Under the pieces are notes generated by a model that searched no databases, was not told the DNA's origin, and worked only from the letters and a program-made list of their open reading frames with translations. Both the position numbers and the translations under genes were made by a program. Of a stretch of DNA of 47,817 bases, positions 18,640-27,065 are shown piece after piece. The DNA comes from Oscillospiraceae bacterium (GTDB taxonomy: Bacteria > Bacillota > Clostridia > Oscillospirales > Oscillospiraceae). How positions within the stretch are numbered: position 1 is the stretch's first letter; each line of letters begins with the position of its first letter. The stretch is taken from the NCBI GenBank assembly GCA_902795345.1, contig CADBKO010000030.1, positions 1 to 47,817 on the forward strand. The letters run 5' to 3'.

Positions 18640-19908
18640 TCAAAGGTCGGCTCCTTCGCCCCGCTGCCGGATGATCAGGCGGATGGGCGTGCCCTCCAGC
18701 CCGAAAACGCTGCGGAGCTGGTTTTCCAGATAGCGTTGATAAGAAAAATGAAAGAGCTCCCGGTCGTTGCAGAAGATGATGAAGGTGGGGGGGCGCACCC
18801 CCGTCTGGGTCATATAATAGAGCTTCAGCCGCCGCCCCTTGTCCGTGGGCGGCTGAACCCGGGCCGCCGCGTCCCCCAGCAGGCTGTTGAGGGTGCCGGT
18901 GGGGATGCGCATGGCGCTCTGGTCGTTCACATAGTTGATGAGCTCGAAGAGCCGGGGCACCCGCTGCCCCGTGAGGGCGGAGATGAAGACAATGGGGGCA
19001 TAGGGCATGAAGACCAGCCCGTTGCGGATCTCCTGGCGCATCTTATCCATGTGGGCCAGGCCCGCCACCTTGGTGTCCTGCTCGGTGACGCCGTCCCTGG
19101 CGTCCAGCATGATCAGGCAGACGTCGGAGCGTTCTACCGCGGCCTGGGAGCGCATGGTGCTGAATTTCTCCACCCGGTCCTCCACCTTGCTCTTGCGGCG
19201 GAGCCCGGCGGTGTCGATGAAGAGATAGCGGCCCTGGCCGTTCTCAAAATAGGCGTCCACCGCGTCCCGGGTGGTGCCCGCCACGTCGGAGACGATGACC
19301 CGTTCTTCCCCCAGGATACGGTTCACCAGGGAGCTTTTGCCCACGTTGGGCCGCCCGATGATGGCCACCTTGATGAGGTCGGATTCCTCCTCTTCCTCCT
19401 CCTCCGGGGGAAAGTAGGCGAAGCAGGCGTCCAGCAGGTCGCCGGTGCCGTGGCCGTGGACGGCGGAGACGGCGATGGGCTCTCCCAGCCCCAGGTTATA
19501 GAATTCGTAAAAGTCCGGATCCACCGGGCCCACGGAGTCCATCTTGTTGACGGCCAGCACCACGTTCTTTTTGGATTTCAGCAGCATGTTGGCCACGTCC
19601 ATGTCCGCGGCGGTGACGCCGGTGCGGATGTCCGTCACCAGCACGATCACGTCCGCCGTGTCGATGGCGATCCGGGCCTGCTCCCGCATGAACAGCAGCA
19701 GCTCGTTGTCCGTGTTGGGTTCGATGCCGCCGGTGTCCACCATGGTGAAGGTCCTGCCCCGCCACTCCGCGTCGGCATAGAGCCGGTCCCGGGTGACGCC
19801 GGGGGTATCCTCCACGATGCTGAGGCGCTGCCCGGCCAGCTTGTTGAAAAGGTGGGACTTGCCCACGTTGGGCCTGCCGACGATGGCGATCAGGGGTTTT
19901 CTGCCCAT
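18640..19908 (-). CDS. der: ribosome-assembly GTPase Der (EngA), second G domain shortened
   Basis: Der has two tandem GTPase domains and a KH-like domain, and acts in 50S assembly. Domain 1 has GRPNVGKSHLFN, DTPGVTRDR, DTGG and NKMD. Domain 2 has GRPNVGKSSLVN, DVAGTTRDA, DTAG and the late SALTG motif, but AGLAH runs directly into MDKMRQEI. About 20-24 residues, including the NKxD guanine-specificity motif, are missing in frame. At 422 aa it is shorter than the usual 435-440. The C-terminal KH-like region is intact. GAGGT precedes the ATG. Confidence 0.93.
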   Translation of the reverse strand: MGRKPLIAIVGRPNVGKSHLFNKLAGQRLSIVEDTPGVTRDRLYADAEWRGRTFTMVDTGGIEPNTDNELLLFMREQARIAIDTADVIVLVTDIRTGVTAADMDVANMLLKSKKNVVLAVNKMDSVGPVDPDFYEFYNLGLGEPIAVSAVHGHGTGDLLDACFAYFPPEEEEEEESDLIKVAIIGRPNVGKSSLVNRILGEERVIVSDVAGTTRDAVDAYFENGQGRYLFIDTAGLRRKSKVEDRVEKFSTMRSQAAVERSDVCLIMLDARDGVTEQDTKVAGLAHMDKMRQEIRNGLVFMPYAPIVFISALTGQRVPRLFELINYVNDQSAMRIPTGTLNSLLGDAAARVQPPTDKGRRLKLYYMTQTGVRPPTFIIFCNDRELFHFSYQRYLENQLRSVFGLEGTPIRLIIRQRGEGADL

Positions 19909-19916
19909 AGTTTACC

Positions 19917-21221
19917 TCACTTGATGTTCAGGAAAGCCCGAAGCACGGCTTCTCCGTCGTTGGGAACGGGGATCACCGGGACCCCCAGGGCTTCGGATAC
20001 GGCGGAAAGGGGCGTGTCGTCCAAGAACACGTCTCCCCCGTAGCGCAGCATTGAGACGCTGATGAGGAGCTTTTTCCCCAGCTCCTTGCCCTTCAGCTGG
20101 GCGATCAGGTCCTGCCCGGTGAGGAGCCCCGCCACATTGACGCTCTCCCCGAAAAAATCATTCCGTATGCCGTAAAGTTTTCCCTTTACAGAATAACACG
20201 AATCGGCCAAAAGTTGAAGCAGTTTCTGAAAAAGTGGATAGGCCGCCCCGCCGGTGGCCACCGCGAAGGGGACCGGGTCCGGCGCTTCCGGCCGGTCCGC
20301 CAGCGCGTCCCGGAATTCGTCCTCCAGGCTCCGCAGCATGCCCACCCCGTTTTCAAACTGGGGGAAGCCCTCGTAGTAGTCCCAGTCCGGCACCTCCCGC
20401 CCCGCCTTGCGGTACAGCTCGTCCCCGCAGGCGAAGATGCGGCTGCCGCAGTCTGCCAGGCATTTTTCCCCGAAGGCGTCCACCCGGTCGATGATTTCCC
20501 CGGCGATGGCCGCATCCACCGGCGTCAGCGCCGCCAGCCCTTCCCGGTGGCGGGTGAGGCCCACGGGCACCACGCTGACGCTGCTGACCTGGGGGTAGAG
20601 GGCAGCCAGGTCCTCCATGGTCTTTTGCAGCGTTTCCCCGTCGTTCAGGCCGGGGCAGACCACGATCTGGCAGTCCATATGGATGCGCCTCGCGGCAAAG
20701 CGGCGCATGATCTCGTAGCAGTCCCCGGCCCGGGGATTGCCCAGCAGCCTGCAGCGCACCTCCGGGTCCGTGGCCTGGACGGAGACGTTGATGGGGCTGA
20801 TGCGCAGGTCCATGATCCGCTGCTGCTCCCGGGCGGAGAGGTTCGTCAGGGTGATGTAGTTCCCCTGGAGAAAGCTGAGGCGGGCGTCGTCGTCTTTGAA
20901 ATACAGGGTGTCCCGCATACCCTTGGGCAGCTGGTCGATGAAGCAGAAAAGACAGTGGTTGACGCAGGAGCGGGGCTTGTCCATGAGGTAGCTCTCGAAG
21001 TCCAGTCCCAGGGGCTCGCTCTCCTCCTTGCGCAGGCGCTTGCGGCGCACGCTGCCCTCCCGGCTGTATTCCAGCAGCAGCCGGGCGCTTTCGCAGTAGA
21101 ACCGGTAATCCAGCACGTCCCGGATCTCGTGTCCGTTGACGCTGATAAGGGTATCTCCGGGCTTCAGCCCCGCCTTGGCAGCGGGGGAGCCGGGGTCTAC
21201 GCCGGTGATGATCTGCGCCAT
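19917..21221 (-). CDS. DUF512 PDZ / radical-SAM-like FeS protein
   Basis: A 434-aa protein of the DUF512 family, found next to der in many clostridia; its function is unknown. An N-terminal PDZ-like segment (PGSPAAKAGLKPGDTLISVN) is followed by a CX3CX2C cluster motif (CVNHCLFCF), as in radical SAM enzymes, and the C-terminal DUF512 region. The longer start at 21242 is rejected because AAAGGAGG lies 7 nt before the ATG at 21221. It is 8 nt upstream of der in the same direction. Confidence 0.85.
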   Translation of the reverse strand: MAQIITGVDPGSPAAKAGLKPGDTLISVNGHEIRDVLDYRFYCESARLLLEYSREGSVRRKRLRKEESEPLGLDFESYLMDKPRSCVNHCLFCFIDQLPKGMRDTLYFKDDDARLSFLQGNYITLTNLSAREQQRIMDLRISPINVSVQATDPEVRCRLLGNPRAGDCYEIMRRFAARRIHMDCQIVVCPGLNDGETLQKTMEDLAALYPQVSSVSVVPVGLTRHREGLAALTPVDAAIAGEIIDRVDAFGEKCLADCGSRIFACGDELYRKAGREVPDWDYYEGFPQFENGVGMLRSLEDEFRDALADRPEAPDPVPFAVATGGAAYPLFQKLLQLLADSCYSVKGKLYGIRNDFFGESVNVAGLLTGQDLIAQLKGKELGKKLLISVSMLRYGGDVFLDDTPLSAVSEALGVPVIPVPNDGEAVLRAFLNIK

Positions 21222-21262
21222 GCCGGGGCCTCCTTTCGGCATAAAGATGCAGTGGGTATGAA

Positions 21263-21292
21263 AACAGAGGGGGACGGGAGCCCCCCTCTGTT
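21263..21292 (-). terminator. terminator of yceD-rpmF
   Basis: A hairpin of about 11 bp (AACAGAGGGGG/CCCCCTCTGTT) followed on the minus strand by TTTTC. It separates rpmF from the DUF512 gene. A similar GGGGGACGGGA hairpin core occurs at 47766-47793. Confidence 0.75.
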
Positions 21293-21303
21293 ACTCAAGT
21301 CGA

Positions 21304-21492
21304 TTATTTCGCTTCCTCGACCGTAAGCACCGTCTTGCCGTTGTAGGTCCCGCACTTCTTGCAGACTCTGTGCGGCAGATGGTAGGCCCCGCACTTGGGG
21401 CAGGCAACGAGCGCGGGCGCTTCCAGCTTCCACACGGAAGAACGGCGCTTGTCTCTCCTAGCCTTGGAAACCTTTCTCTTCGGAACAGCCAT
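21304..21492 (-). CDS. rpmF: 50S ribosomal protein L32
   Basis: The 62-aa product starts MAVPKRKVSKARRDKRRSSV and carries the four-cysteine zinc ribbon (CPKC, CKKC), as expected for L32. AGGAGGTG lies just before the ATG. It follows yceD by 14 nt, the usual gene pair. Confidence 0.97.
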   Translation of the reverse strand: MAVPKRKVSKARRDKRRSSVWKLEAPALVACPKCGAYHLPHRVCKKCGTYNGKTVLTVEEAK

Positions 21493-21506
21493 TTTGACAC
21501 CTCCTG

Positions 21507-22004
21507 TTATTCTTCAGCATTAAACAGCTGTCCTAAGACAGCGAATGGGGAATCTGCTTCCGGCCGGCAGGCACAGGGCCCATCGTTGAGGTTGTGCCCG
21601 CAGCGGGGGCAAACCCCCTTGCAGTCGGGACGGCAGAGCGTCTTGCTGTCCAGCCCCAGAACGAATGCGGTCGTGATGATCTCATCCAGGTCCACGCAAT
21701 CATCCTGCACAAGAAACACATCCGGGTCTTCTTCATCCTGATGTTCCGTGACCAGCACCGTGTCCAGCTTTTCCACGGCTTCCCGGTCATATTCCCGCCC
21801 GCAGCGGTCGCAGATGCAGCGGAGGGAGACCCGCGTTTCCCCGGTCAGGGTCAGGAGGCCGGCGGAGGAACGGATGGTTCCCTTTGCCGTCAGGGGCGAC
21901 TCGTAGCGGAGGATGGAGGGGAACTCCAGCTCTGCCGGGTCCAGCTCGCAGGAAAAGGGGAGGACCCCGTCTCCCCGGAGCAGCTCTTTGATGCTACAAC
22001 GCAT
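21507..22004 (-). CDS. yceD: YceD / DUF177 family protein
   Basis: A 165-aa acidic protein of the YceD family, linked to 23S rRNA accumulation and almost always found upstream of rpmF. It has two CX2C pairs: CICDRCGREYD in the middle and CKGVCPRCGHNLND near the C-terminus. The start at 22004 is fixed by ACAGGAGAG; longer frames in this direction lack a ribosome binding site. Confidence 0.9.
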   Translation of the reverse strand: MRCSIKELLRGDGVLPFSCELDPAELEFPSILRYESPLTAKGTIRSSAGLLTLTGETRVSLRCICDRCGREYDREAVEKLDTVLVTEHQDEEDPDVFLVQDDCVDLDEIITTAFVLGLDSKTLCRPDCKGVCPRCGHNLNDGPCACRPEADSPFAVLGQLFNAEE

Positions 22005-22061
22005 GGCGCTCTCCTGTCCGGATGAAAAGACCGATTCAGCTTCTTCGCTTTTAGCCTGCCT

Positions 22062-22090
22062 ATTATAGAGGATATCCCTCCCTTTGTCAA
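22062..22090 (-). promoter_or_regulatory. yceD-rpmF promoter (perfect consensus)
   Basis: On the minus strand TTGACA (22085-22090), exactly 17 bp and TATAAT (22062-22067) give an exact sigma-A consensus, fitting for a ribosomal-protein operon. Confidence 0.9.
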
Positions 22091-22115
22091 TCTTTTCTTT
22101 CACCGGATTTTTTGC

Positions 22116-22144
22116 TTGCAAATGACTTCCCGGATGATTAAAAT
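22116..22144 (+). promoter_or_regulatory. hprK operon promoter
   Basis: TTGCAA (22116-22121), 17 bp and TAAAAT (22139-22144), divergent from the yceD promoter. A second TATA-rich stretch follows at about 22146-22153. Confidence 0.65.
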
Positions 22145-22196
22145 TTATAATATGGAGTATTATCCCCTTGAAGGAGGAAAAAGGAGGTCCGCGGTC

Positions 22197-23150
22197 ATGG
22201 AGCCGAGATACAGCGTCAAGCTGTCCCTGCTGGTGGAGGAGTTCGGCCTGAAGAAGGTCTATACGCCCCCCGATTTTGATAATGTCCGTATCGTCACGCC
22301 GGACCTGAACCGGCCGGGGATGCAGCTGGTTGGCTTTTTCAGCCATTTTGACAATGAGCGCATCCAGCTCATGGGTACGGTAGAAATCATGTACCTGAAG
22401 ACACTGCCCTCCTCGGAGCGGCGCAAGATCTTCGCGGAGCTGATGAAGCGGCATATCCCCGCCCTCATCATCTGCCACAGCATGCAGGTCTATCCGGAAT
22501 GTCTGGAGATGGCGGAGAAATACCAGGTGAGCCTGCTGACCACGGAGCTGGATACCTCCGTCTTCGAGGCGGAGCTCATCACCACCCTGAATGTCTATCT
22601 GGGTCCCCGCATTACCCGCCACGGCACCATGCTGGAGGTCTACGGCGAGGGCATCCTCATCACGGGGGAGAGCGGCGTGGGCAAGAGCGAGACGGCCATC
22701 GAGCTGGTGAAGCGGGGCCACCGCCTCATTGCCGACGACGCGGTGGAGATCAAGAAGATCTCCTACAAGACCCTCTTTGCCGAATCGCCCCCTCTCATCC
22801 AGCACTATATCGAGCTGCGGGGCATCGGCGTGGTGGACGTGATGCGGCTTTTCGGCATGGGCGCCATCAAGAGCCGCCAGGAGCTGGACCTCATCATCAA
22901 TATCGAGACCTGGCAGGACGGCATGATGTATGACCGGCTGGGCCTGGAAAACCAGTATACCACCCTCCTGGGGGTGCAGGTCCCCATCATGAAGATCCCG
23001 GTGAAGCCGGGTCGGAACCTGGCCGTCATCATCGAGGTGGCCGCCATGAACAACCGGCAGAAGAAGCTGGGCTACAATTCCGCCCAGGAGTTCACGGAGC
23101 GGATCAACCGGCATTTTGCCGAAAGCATGAAGGAGGGCGGCAATGTCTGA
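22197..23150 (+). CDS. hprK: HPr kinase/phosphorylase
   Basis: HprK phosphorylates HPr on serine and reverses this, setting carbon catabolite control in Firmicutes. The 317-aa protein has P-loop GESGVGKSETAIELVKRGH near residue 157, followed by LIADDAVEI, and the family signature region ELRGIGVVDV. The C-terminal capture region is present. The ATG at 22197 follows AAGGAGGTCC; the longer frame from 22116 lies inside the promoter. It overlaps murB by 8 nt. Confidence 0.96.
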   Translation: MEPRYSVKLSLLVEEFGLKKVYTPPDFDNVRIVTPDLNRPGMQLVGFFSHFDNERIQLMGTVEIMYLKTLPSSERRKIFAELMKRHIPALIICHSMQVYPECLEMAEKYQVSLLTTELDTSVFEAELITTLNVYLGPRITRHGTMLEVYGEGILITGESGVGKSETAIELVKRGHRLIADDAVEIKKISYKTLFAESPPLIQHYIELRGIGVVDVMRLFGMGAIKSRQELDLIINIETWQDGMMYDRLGLENQYTTLLGVQVPIMKIPVKPGRNLAVIIEVAAMNNRQKKLGYNSAQEFTERINRHFAESMKEGGNV

Positions 23151-24039
23151 GGCGCTGCTTTCCGCCCTGCGCCGGGAGCTGCCCGGGCTGGAAGCGCGGC
23201 AGGAGGAGCCCCTGCGGAATTATACCTCCTTCGGCATCGGCGGCCCGGCAGAGCTCCTGCTGCTGCCCGCTTCTGCGGAGGAGCTGGCCCGGCTTTGCCT
23301 GCTCCTCCGGCAGCTGGGGGTCCGGCCCCTCCTGCTGGGCAACGGCTCCAATGTGCTGGCCCCCGACGAGGGGCTGCGGGGCGCGGTGGTGGTCACCCGC
23401 CGGGCCGCGGCCATGGAAAAGCGGGGGGAGACCATCGTGGCGGACTGCGGCGCGAGCCTGACGAAGATCGCCGCCTTCGCGGCGGAGGAGGGGCTCACAG
23501 GCCTGGAATTTGCCTACGGCATCCCCGGCACCCTGGGCGGAGCCCTGGTCATGAACGCGGGGGCCTACGGCGGGGAGATGAAGGATGTGACCGCCCGGGC
23601 GGAATACCTGGACGGAGAACTGCACCGCCATGCAGCCGCCGGAGCGGAGCTGGACTTCCGTTACCGGCACAGCCGCTTCACGGCGGAGGATGTGATCCTC
23701 CGGGCGGAGCTCACCCTGCGGGCCGGGGACAAGGAAGCCGTCAAGGCCCGCTGCCGGGAGCTGACGGAGAAGCGCAAGGCCTCCCAGCCCCTGGAACTGC
23801 CCAGCGCGGGCAGCGCTTTCAAGCGGCCGGTAAACGGCTATGCCGCCGCCCTCATCGACCAGGCGGGGCTGAAGGGCTACGCCGTGGGCGGGGCCCAGGT
23901 GAGCGAGAAGCATGCGGGCTTTGTGGTGAATCGGGGCGGAGCCACCGCCTCGGATGTCAAAAAGCTGTTGGAGGATGTGCGGCAGGTCGTCCTGGACCGG
24001 ACCGGCGTCCTTCTGGAACCGGAGATCAAGATACTATGA
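23143..24039 (+). CDS. murB: UDP-N-acetylenolpyruvoylglucosamine reductase
   Basis: FAD enzyme that makes UDP-MurNAc for peptidoglycan. The 298-aa protein has FAD-binding landmarks TSFGIGGPAELLLLP, LGNGSNVLAPD and GIPGTLGGALVMNAGAYGGE. Catalytic residues are in YRHSRF (Arg), AGSAFKRP (Ser) and the terminal EPEIKIL (Glu). The short C-terminal domain marks it as type II MurB, usual in Firmicutes. It overlaps hprK and rapZ. Confidence 0.96.
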   Translation: MSEALLSALRRELPGLEARQEEPLRNYTSFGIGGPAELLLLPASAEELARLCLLLRQLGVRPLLLGNGSNVLAPDEGLRGAVVVTRRAAAMEKRGETIVADCGASLTKIAAFAAEEGLTGLEFAYGIPGTLGGALVMNAGAYGGEMKDVTARAEYLDGELHRHAAAGAELDFRYRHSRFTAEDVILRAELTLRAGDKEAVKARCRELTEKRKASQPLELPSAGSAFKRPVNGYAAALIDQAGLKGYAVGGAQVSEKHAGFVVNRGGATASDVKKLLEDVRQVVLDRTGVLLEPEIKIL

Positions 24040-24887
24040 AGGAATTTGTGCTGATCACGGGGCTCAGCGGCGCGGGCAAGAGCCAGGCGGCGGGCATCCT
24101 GGAGGATATGGGCTTCTTCTGCGTGGACAATCTGCCCCCGGAGCTGCTGGACGGCTTTATGGAGCTGGTGATTGCGGCGGAGGGGAAATATGACCGGGTG
24201 GCCCTGGTGAGCGACATCCGGGGCCGCCGGGACATCGGCAATCTGGCGGAGCATATCCGCCTGCTGCGCCGGAACCTGCCCCTCCAGGTGCTGTTCCTGG
24301 AAGCCTCGGAGCAGGTGATCGTCAACCGCTACAAGGAGACCCGGCATCGCCACCCCCTGGACCCCCGGGGCGGCGACCTTACCGGCGCGATCCGGAAGGA
24401 GATGGCGGCCATGGCCCCTCTGCGGGAAATGGCGGACCATGTGGTGGATACCTCCGGCCTCAATTGGAGCAGCCTGAAGCTGCGCCTGAGTGCCTTCTTC
24501 CAGTCGGAGGACAAGGACAGCGTGTTCCTCCATATCTGTTCTTTCGGCTTCAAAAACGGCATCCCTGCCGGGGCGGACCTGGTGATGGACGTGCGCTTCC
24601 TGCCCAACCCCTTCTATGTGGAGGAGCTGAAAAACCTGACGGGGCTGGACGCGCCGGTGCGGGATTATGTCTGCGCCTCGCCCGCTGCGGAGGAATTTCT
24701 GGAGAAAATGACGGACATGCTGCGTTTCCTCCTGCCGAAATACCGGGCGGAGGGGAAAACCGGCCTGCTGCTGGCCATCGGCTGCACCGGCGGGCGGCAC
24801 CGCAGCGTGGTCATCGCGGAGAAGCTGACGGAGCTGCTGCGCGCCGCGGGCTGCCCGGCGGACTGCGTACACAGGGAACTGAGGTGA
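24036..24887 (+). CDS. rapZ: RapZ/YvcJ nucleotide-binding protein
   Basis: RapZ family proteins have an N-terminal P-loop domain and a C-terminal RNA or metabolite-binding domain. In Firmicutes (YvcJ) they influence competence and cell envelope control. The 283-aa protein has GLSGAGKSQAAGILED near residue 9, DNLPPEL, VSDIRGR and the C-terminal GCTGGRHRSVVIAE. The start at 24036 overlaps the murB stop (ATGA). yvcK, often between rapZ and whiA, is absent here. Confidence 0.94.
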   Translation: MKEFVLITGLSGAGKSQAAGILEDMGFFCVDNLPPELLDGFMELVIAAEGKYDRVALVSDIRGRRDIGNLAEHIRLLRRNLPLQVLFLEASEQVIVNRYKETRHRHPLDPRGGDLTGAIRKEMAAMAPLREMADHVVDTSGLNWSSLKLRLSAFFQSEDKDSVFLHICSFGFKNGIPAGADLVMDVRFLPNPFYVEELKNLTGLDAPVRDYVCASPAAEEFLEKMTDMLRFLLPKYRAEGKTGLLLAIGCTGGRHRSVVIAEKLTELLRAAGCPADCVHRELR

Positions 24888-24890
24888 ACT

Positions 24891-25784
24891 ATGTCCTTTG
24901 CGTCCGAGACCAAGACGGAGCTGTGCCGCACGGGGCTGAATAAGGCCTGCTGCGTCCGGGCGGAGCTTTACGGCATCCTCCTGTTCTGCAACAGCTTCAC
25001 TTCCTCCGGCGTCCGCATCCTGACGGAGCACCGGGGCTTTTTGCAGCGGACGGAAAAGCTGCTCAAGAAAGCCGCGGGGCTGACGCCGGACGAGCGGCGG
25101 GACGAGGAGCGGGGCAAGCTGAGCCTGACCATCCGGGAGCCGGGGAAGCTGGCGAAGCTCTGCGCCCTGTTCGGCTGCGAGCTGGAACGCAATCCCGCCC
25201 ATCATGTGAATCTGGGCGTGCTGGAGGAGGACTGCTGCCGCGCCTCCTTCCTGCGGGGGGCGTTCCTGGCGGGGGGCAGCATGGTGAGTCCCAGCAAGAG
25301 CTACCATCTGGAGCTCATCACCGGCCATTACAGCGTTTCCCGGGAGGTGGCGGCCCTGCTGCGGGAGATGGAGTTCCGCCCCGGCAGCCTCCGCCGCAAT
25401 GGGAACTATGTGCTTTATTTCAAGCACAGCGAGGCCATCGAGGATCTGCTGACCCTTCTGGGCGCGCCTATGGCGGCACTGGAGCTGATGAACGCCAAGG
25501 TGGAGAAGGAAGTGCTCAACAGCGTCAACCGCCGCCTGAACTGCGACGAGGCCAATCTGGACAAGACGGTGAACGCCGCCCTGAGCCAGCTGAGCGCCAT
25601 CCGCCGCCTGCGGGAAACGGACAAGCTGGATTCCCTCAGCCCCAAGCTGCGGGAGGCTGCCCGGCTGCGGGAGGAGCACCCGGAGCTGAACCTGAGCCAG
25701 CTGGGGGCCCTGGCGGAACCGCCCGTCACCAAATCCACCCTGAATTACCGGCTGAAAAAGATCATGGAGATCGCGGGAGAATAA
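24891..25784 (+). CDS. whiA: WhiA family DNA-binding regulator
   Basis: WhiA affects cell division and chromosome segregation in Firmicutes. The 297-aa protein has the LAGLIDADG-like N-terminal part (SFLRGAFLAGGSMVSPSKSY) and a C-terminal helix-turn-helix (EHPELNLSQLGALAEPPVTK). It begins 3 nt after rapZ and closes the operon. Confidence 0.94.
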   Translation: MSFASETKTELCRTGLNKACCVRAELYGILLFCNSFTSSGVRILTEHRGFLQRTEKLLKKAAGLTPDERRDEERGKLSLTIREPGKLAKLCALFGCELERNPAHHVNLGVLEEDCCRASFLRGAFLAGGSMVSPSKSYHLELITGHYSVSREVAALLREMEFRPGSLRRNGNYVLYFKHSEAIEDLLTLLGAPMAALELMNAKVEKEVLNSVNRRLNCDEANLDKTVNAALSQLSAIRRLRETDKLDSLSPKLREAARLREEHPELNLSQLGALAEPPVTKSTLNYRLKKIMEIAGE

Positions 25785-25797
25785 CGAAAACAACTGT

Positions 25798-25832
25798 GGG
25801 CGGGGGCGAAATCCGTGATTTCGCCCCCGCCC
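25798..25832 (-). terminator. hairpin between whiA and the 116-aa gene
   Basis: A perfect 15-bp stem GGGCGGGGGCGAAAT/ATTTCGCCCCCGCCC with loop CCGTG. The minus-strand side is followed by ACAGTTGTTTTCG, so it fits best as terminator for the minus-strand gene, but it may serve both. Confidence 0.7.
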
Positions 25833-25870
25833 GCAGACTGCCCGGCGTTAGATTCCCGGCAGAGATAGCG

Positions 25871-26221
25871 TTATTCTTCCAGCCAGAAGCCGGGCCACCA
25901 GCAGTCGTGGAAGCCCTTGTCCTTCGGCCATGCAGTCCGAAAGAAATCCCGGTAGGCCCCGTTGTCCGGCAGCCGGATGATCTCCTCCATGGGGATCTCG
26001 CTGAACCAGCCGTCATAGTACCGGGATCTGGGGCCGCCCATGCCGCAGGGGGCGTGCCCTTCCGTCACATGGCACCACCAGGTAAAGCCGTGGATGGGGA
26101 CCCCGTCAGCCTCGCACAGATCTATGAAAGCGCCGATATTCTCCGGCGGGCAAACAAGGTCGATCAGGCCCTCTCCCACGGGCTGGATTTTCAGTTCTTC
26201 CAGGCTCCTGTTATCCGGCAT
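25871..26221 (-). CDS. conserved-looking hypothetical protein, tryptophan-rich
   Basis: A 116-aa acidic, probably cytoplasmic protein that I do not recognise. It is rich in Trp, Gly and aromatic residues, with HGFTWWCHVTEGHAPCGMGG in the middle and DCWWPGFWLEE at the C-terminus. Histidines and two cysteines in the central stretch could bind a metal. The ATG at 26221 follows GGAGGAAACAT and is preferred over the longer start at 26272. It stands alone between two hairpins downstream of the cytidylate-kinase-like gene. Confidence 0.75.
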   Translation of the reverse strand: MPDNRSLEELKIQPVGEGLIDLVCPPENIGAFIDLCEADGVPIHGFTWWCHVTEGHAPCGMGGPRSRYYDGWFSEIPMEEIIRLPDNGAYRDFFRTAWPKDKGFHDCWWPGFWLEE

Positions 26222-26262
26222 ATGTTTCCTCCGAACCGACAATATTCTGCTGCTGGGAAAAG

Positions 26263-26294
26263 CGCCGGCCAAGTCTCTTATGACCTGGCCGGCG
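26263..26294 (-). terminator. terminator of the cytidylate-kinase-like gene
   Basis: A 9-bp perfect stem CGCCGGCCA/TGGCCGGCG with a 14-nt loop, followed on the minus strand by CTTTTCCC. It ends the transporter/kinase-like run before the 116-aa gene. Confidence 0.7.
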
Positions 26295-26306
26295 TTAGCT
26301 TTGCGT

Positions 26307-27044
26307 TTACTTCCCCAGCATGGCCTGCTTCTTTTCGATCAGCTTCAGGATCAGCTCCAGGGTGCCGTCGAAGCCGAGGTAGTCCGTGTTGAGGCAGAAA
26401 TCATAGTTTTCCGGGTCGTCCCAGGTCTGGCCGGTGAAGGCCTCGTAGTAGTAGGCCCGGCGGCGGTTGGTCTCCTTCACCAGCTTCTCCGCCTCTGTGC
26501 TGCTTTTGATGCCGTATTTCCCCGCGATGCGCTTCGCGCAGGAATCCAGGCTGGCGCTGATGAAGAGCCGCAGGGCGTCGTTCCTTTCCCGGAGGATATA
26601 GCTGGAGCAGCGGCCGAAGAAGATGCCGTCGCCGCTCTCGGAAGCCTTGAGGACCGCCGCGGTCTGGCTTTTCCGCAGGCTCTCCACGTCCGCTTTTTCC
26701 CGGACGGCAGGAATGCCCTCCCGGTTGTTGACGGAGGTGGTGTCCATGAAGGCCGCCAGCAGGCCGGACTGGTAGTTTTCCTTTTTGGGGGTGTCCTCGT
26801 CACGGGCGATGGGCAGCACGTCCAGCTCCAGGGAGAGCACGGCGCTGCCGTAGGGACGTTTTTCCGCCCCCTGCTCGTCCTCGTCGTAGAAGGCCAGGGT
26901 AGCCTCCCGCAGGTCCACGCCGGAATCGGCCACCGCCTGCCGGATCAGCTCGTTGTCATGCACCGGCCAGCCCAGCTTTTCGGCCAGGGCCCAGCCCAGC
27001 TCGTTGCCGCCGGAACCGTAAAGCCCGTTGATGGAAATCAGCAT
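26307..27044 (-). CDS. cytidylate kinase-like family protein (first copy)
   Basis: A 245-aa P-loop protein of the cytidylate-kinase-like (Cytidylate_kin2) type. It has ISINGLYGSGGNELGWALAE at the N-terminus, FFGRCSSYILRERND in the middle (the GRCADYIL-type motif) and a lid-like segment NRRRAYYYEAFTG. True substrates of this family are poorly known. It begins 21 nt after the SLC13 carrier and is likely co-transcribed with it. A paralogue sits at 43078-43680 next to the glycyl radical enzyme. Confidence 0.85.
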   Translation of the reverse strand: MLISINGLYGSGGNELGWALAEKLGWPVHDNELIRQAVADSGVDLREATLAFYDEDEQGAEKRPYGSAVLSLELDVLPIARDEDTPKKENYQSGLLAAFMDTTSVNNREGIPAVREKADVESLRKSQTAAVLKASESGDGIFFGRCSSYILRERNDALRLFISASLDSCAKRIAGKYGIKSSTEAEKLVKETNRRRAYYYEAFTGQTWDDPENYDFCLNTDYLGFDGTLELILKLIEKKQAMLGK

Positions 27045-27065
27045 TGCAAAACCTCCTCCCAGATT

